In this document: positions 7,505-9,647 of the stretch, piece by piece
How the letters are laid out: every line of letters starts with the position of its first letter
Numbering within the stretch: position 1 is the stretch's first letter
Assembly: GCA_025358395.1 (NCBI GenBank)
Contig: JANYJT010000106.1
Coordinates: forward strand, 1 to 9,647
Direction: 5' to 3'
DNA from: Bacteroidia bacterium
GTDB lineage: Bacteria > Bacteroidota > Bacteroidia > Bacteroidales > Prolixibacteraceae
DNA length: 9,647 nt
The notes under the pieces: generated by a model
Told to the model about the DNA's origin: nothing
Seen by the model: the letters and a program-made list of their open reading frames with translations, nothing else
The model's database searches: none
Position numbers and translations under genes: made by a program

Positions 7505-7735
7505 TTATTGGGCAACTTTCACACACAACAACCGGCTTTGATCCCGGATCAACAATTTTCCATCGGCTAGGGCAATGGGTGCCCAATTTTGGGCTCCTCC
7601 CGTAGCATGTGACTCATTTCCATATTTTTCTGTTTTATATGGGTAAGAATGCTTTTTAAAAGTATCATTTTTAGTGCAAATTCTTGATGCACGAAAGTTA
7701 CAAAGGAATGGTATTAGAACCGGGTGTACTAACAA
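7505..7735 (-). pseudogene. C-terminal remnant of a second PQQ-like / outer-membrane propeller gene
   Basis: A 76-codon open frame that has only a TTG to begin with and no signal peptide. Its last part, GGAQNWAPIALADGKLLIRD (46-65 of the frame) followed by QSRLLCVKV, closely resembles the last blade and C-terminus of secreted PQQ-like beta-propeller proteins. Residues before about 31 (beyond 7645) do not resemble the family, and the next gene ends at 7786, so the other roughly 300 codons of the ancestral gene are missing. It is most simply a 3' end left by a deletion or rearrangement. It differs from the C-terminus of the intact PQQ-like gene at 5103-6350, so it derives from a different family member and not a recent tandem copy. 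A real short protein is less likely. Confidence 0.6.
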
Positions 7736-7737
7736 AT

Positions 7738-7780
7738 TTCAAAGCAATAATTACGAATTTCAAACAATTATGACTTTGAA
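7738..7780 (-). terminator. Candidate terminator after the membrane-protein gene
   Basis: TTCAAAG (7738-7744) pairs with CTTTGAA (7774-7780). After a 2x2 internal loop, ATAATT (7747-7752) pairs with AATTAT (7766-7771), leaving a 13-nt apical loop. It lies 5 bp beyond the stop of the minus-strand gene ending at 7786. The tail is AT-rich without a long T run. It also accounts for the repeated AATTTCAAA seen at 7735 and 7756. Confidence 0.4.
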
Positions 7781-7785
7781 GGGAA

Positions 7786-8733
7786 TTATTTATTTGCTTG
7801 CTGGTCCATTAAAAGTTTTTTCACAACATCATCATAGTAAGGCTTTTCCTTGAGGCTGGAATGTGAACCCGGGAAATAAAGTATATCTACTTCAATAAAT
7901 TTTGGATAGGAGTAATCACGCATGACAACGGCACAACGCATATCGTTGGAAAGCCTTGTATTATCTATCATTGGAAACTGGAAATAATCTATCGTGAATT
8001 CCTGGGTCACCATGTTGGTAAACTTGTCGTTGGTCGAAGTTTCTATGTCCAGCCTGACATTGACAGATTTCTTGTCTACATTGGATGCCATGGCTTTTAG
8101 AAATACAACTCTTTTATACACGTTTTTTGTATCTCCAACTTTAATTGTGTCATAAAACACTTTTGAATCTTTCCAATCCATTACCAAATCCTTTGCAGAC
8201 CCGGATTTATGCTGGCTGGAATCATCAGGGAAGGTTATGAACATCGTCTCTCTGCTTGCTGCACCTTCGAGGCTCGATATTTGTTTTGAAATAACATCGC
8301 CTGCCATTTTATACAACCTTTTCCGGAAAGCATCTCTGGCCGGTAAATTCTTTTCGTCATCTATTTTCCTGTTCAGGTAAACAAACAGAGGCATGAGATT
8401 AAGCGACTCGTGAAAATTATAGGCCAGCAGTTCCAATTGCAGGATATTTTCATCCAAAGAATGGGAGTCTTTGAGGATGGTACCCAGAATAGAGTTGAAC
8501 ATGTCTTTCCTGAGCGCACTTTCAGCTTGCTCCCGACTGCTCATCAATTGCGTATAGAGACTAATTTTGGCCTCATTGTTCTGCTTGTTGTTCAAATAGG
8601 CAGAGCCATAATAGCTAACTAAGGCGATGGTCAGAGCAGTGATTAACCCGCCAATGGGCTGCATCACGATTTGTATCTTGTCCCATAAGTCCCGCTTTTC
8701 CACTTTGGGAGTTACAGGCTCTTCAGTACCCAT
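7786..8733 (-). CDS. Single-pass membrane protein of unknown function
   Basis: A 315-residue protein that I do not recognise. A short charged N-terminus (1-25) precedes one membrane segment (about 26-47, PIGGLITALTIALVSYYGSA), then a mostly helical stretch rich in Gln, Glu and Lys (50-160, including DENILQLELLAYNF at 94-107). From about 160 onward the sequence looks like alternating beta strands: KVFYDTIKVG (191-200), KSVNVRLDIET (222-232), EFTIDYFQFP (245-254), FIEVDILYFPG (279-289). This suggests a beta-rich C-terminal domain. By the positive-inside rule the topology is ambiguous. There are no catalytic motifs and no lipobox. Its ATG lies 22 bp inside the preceding small gene, so translation is probably coupled, and GGAG precedes it. 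A shorter start at Met24 would remove the charged tail and is less likely. Confidence 0.75.
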   Translation of the reverse strand: MGTEEPVTPKVEKRDLWDKIQIVMQPIGGLITALTIALVSYYGSAYLNNKQNNEAKISLYTQLMSSREQAESALRKDMFNSILGTILKDSHSLDENILQLELLAYNFHESLNLMPLFVYLNRKIDDEKNLPARDAFRKRLYKMAGDVISKQISSLEGAASRETMFITFPDDSSQHKSGSAKDLVMDWKDSKVFYDTIKVGDTKNVYKRVVFLKAMASNVDKKSVNVRLDIETSTNDKFTNMVTQEFTIDYFQFPMIDNTRLSNDMRCAVVMRDYSYPKFIEVDILYFPGSHSSLKEKPYYDDVVKKLLMDQQANK

Positions 8734-9041
8734 TTGTCTCCGGCTTTGTTCATCAATAAATTGTAACGAGTTGACTTGTTGGATGAAAAGACATCAAAAC
8801 CGGCATCCTTGTATCCGACAACTTCAAGCTTAAATTTTCCAACGTCCTTTAATGTAACTGTAAAGTAGCCGTTTGTATCTGTCGTCGCGGAGGCTACAAC
8901 TTTATCATTTTGAAGAATTTGTACCACCTGACTGGTCAGTGGTTTTCCATCATCCCCTTTTATTGTTCCATAGATCTCACCTGCCCAGGATAGAAATGGT
9001 ACAAACAACATCATCATCACAAGTATTCCTGTAGTCTTCAT
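8712..9041 (-). CDS. Small secreted CarboxypepD_reg-like (Ig-like) domain protein
   Basis: A 109-residue protein with a signal peptide (1-20, hydrophobic run ILVMMMLFVPFLSWA, likely cleavage after Ala20) followed by a single beta-sandwich domain. GEIYGTIKGDDGKPL (21-35), the strand VVQILQNDKVVASATTDTNG (39-58) and KFKLEVVGYK (69-78) are the usual landmarks of the CarboxypepD_reg-like/DUF4480-type fold often found at the N-terminus of TonB-dependent receptors. Here it stands alone, with a 25-residue tail. The mature protein is about 9-10 kDa and probably periplasmic or surface exposed. It may bind peptide, sugar or a partner protein, but there is no enzyme motif. The 3' end overlaps the membrane-protein gene by 22 bp, so the two form a unit. 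The ATG at 9041 gives a complete signal peptide; no Shine-Dalgarno is seen. Confidence 0.8.
   Translation of the reverse strand: MKTTGILVMMMLFVPFLSWAGEIYGTIKGDDGKPLTSQVVQILQNDKVVASATTDTNGYFTVTLKDVGKFKLEVVGYKDAGFDVFSSNKSTRYNLLMNKAGDKWVLKSL
8738..8741 (-). promoter_or_regulatory. Internal Shine-Dalgarno-like GGAG supporting the overlapping start
   Basis: Read on the minus strand, GGAG then ACAA then ATG at 8733. The motif lies within the last codons of the upstream small gene. The 4-nt spacing is short, but this is the clearest Shine-Dalgarno-like match seen at any start in the window. It supports the 22-bp overlapping start over internal Met codons. Confidence 0.4.
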
Positions 9042-9408
9042 AGCACAATTTTTTAAGAAATTTTAGCTTCCCGAGAGTAAATCGGACCATAAATATAAGT
9101 TTAAAATGGAGTAATCAGTTAACTCAGGCTTTATTTTAACTATCAAGGCAACCAACTTCACCATTTTATTACTAAAACGATAACAGCTTAATTTCATTTT
9201 CTGAGAGTTCAGCTTCGATTATGTCAGCTTCACAATTCTTTTATCTAAACGAAGGATCCTGTTTCAATAGTTTTGAGGGTACATCATAAGTCATCCTTAA
9301 AGATGGCCATTATGAAACGAACATGTTGCTTCACAAAACATAAGATTATGATAATAATTTTCACCAACATAGAGTTCCATACTTCCTTTAAAAATCAAAT
9401 TATATAGT
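9042..9408. other. 367-bp divergent intergenic region
   Basis: AT-rich sequence between a minus-strand gene starting at 9041 and a plus-strand gene starting at 9409. On the plus strand TAGTTTTG (9268-9275) fits the TAnnTTTG -7 pattern, but no TTG lies 18-20 nt before it. On the minus strand a one-mismatch box TATATTTA is present near 9090-9097, also without a -33 partner. A 34-codon plus-strand ORF (9303-9407) ends one base before the downstream ATG. No stable hairpin, RNA gene or repeat was recognised. Confidence 0.5.
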
Positions 9409-9647
9409 ATGAAAGGACTGATAATAATAAGCTTGATGTCAATTTGCAGTGTACTGACTTTTGCCCGGAATGCCCCCGTTCCAGATTACAAAATTACAGG
9501 AAGAGTAACAGACAGCAAGAATGCTCCTGTTCCATTTGCCAACGTGGTATTATTCAATAGTCCGGATTCTGTCTTTACCAAGGGAACTGCCACGGACAAC
9601 GACGGTAAGTTTGAAATTTCGACCATCCCCGGTAGCTATTACTTGAA
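9409..9647 (+). CDS. Outer-membrane beta-barrel / TonB-receptor-like protein, N-terminal part (3' end outside window)
   Basis: Seventy-nine complete codons are visible. A signal peptide (core LIIISLMSICSVLTFA, 4-19) is followed by a CarboxypepD_reg-like domain: YKITGRVTDSKNAPVPFANV (27-46), then VLFNSPDSVFTKGTATDNDG (47-66) and KFEISTIPGSYYL (67-79). The pattern APVPFANVVLF followed by DSVFTKGTATDNDGKFE is typical of the N-terminal extension of Bacteroidota outer-membrane beta-barrel proteins of the OMP_b-brl_3 kind and some SusC-like receptors. The barrel itself lies beyond the right edge, so transport or surface function cannot be judged. The ATG at 9409 is preceded by AT-rich sequence and no Shine-Dalgarno. 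It is divergent from the small secreted gene carrying a related domain. Confidence 0.82.
   Translation, partial: MKGLIIISLMSICSVLTFARNAPVPDYKITGRVTDSKNAPVPFANVVLFNSPDSVFTKGTATDNDGKFEISTIPGSYYL

Noticed and set aside
7735..7764. Repeated AATTTCAAA 21 bp apart as an operator pair
   Set aside because: One copy forms the stem and the other the loop of the hairpin at 7738-7780, which explains the repeat more simply.

Overview
The window looks like a piece of chromosome from a Bacteroidota bacterium, probably an environmental Cytophagia, Sphingobacteriia or Bacteroidia member. This rests on the gene families: a DUF5009-type membrane acyltransferase, a secreted ThuA-like protein, a Tat-exported Gfo/Idh/MocA oxidoreductase, a secreted PQQ-type beta-propeller, and an outer-membrane beta-barrel protein that opens with a CarboxypepD_reg-like domain. 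It also rests on weak or absent Shine-Dalgarno sequences and one good match to the Bacteroidota promoter pattern (TTG, about 18 nt, TAnnTTTG). No taxon can be named from the sequence alone. No rRNA, tRNA, CRISPR array, transposase or integrase was seen.

Layout. (1) 1-1808, minus strand: a two-gene unit, thuA-like then DUF5009, with a 6-nt gap and a recognisable promoter; the DUF5009 gene runs off the left edge. (2) 2016-2918, plus strand: a bile acid:Na+ symporter family transporter, divergent from unit 1. (3) 2926-4095, minus strand: a Tat-signal Gfo/Idh/MocA protein, tail to tail with the transporter across a shared inverted repeat. Two abutting perfect palindromes lie upstream of it. (4) 4368-5009, plus strand: a small cytosolic single-HKD phospholipase D-like protein, ending at a very strong bidirectional hairpin. 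(5) 5103-7735, minus strand: a secreted PQQ-like beta-propeller protein, an aldo/keto reductase, and the C-terminal remnant of a second PQQ-like gene. (6) 7786-9041, minus strand: a small secreted Ig-like protein overlapping by 22 bp a single-pass membrane protein of unknown function. (7) 9409-9647, plus strand: the start of an outer-membrane beta-barrel protein, divergent from unit 6.

How they may work together. ThuA-like, Gfo/Idh/MocA, PQQ-propeller and aldo/keto reductase genes recur together in sugar and polysaccharide metabolism clusters of Bacteroidota, mostly with exported products. A carbohydrate-related role for 1-7500 is therefore a reasonable inference, but no substrate can be read from the sequence. 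The least explained part is the right end (7786-9647). There, an overlapping pair encodes a secreted CarboxypepD_reg-like domain and a membrane-anchored protein with no recognised domain, next to a divergent outer-membrane protein carrying the same kind of domain. It is the best candidate for something undescribed. The evidence for a system is gene arrangement only.
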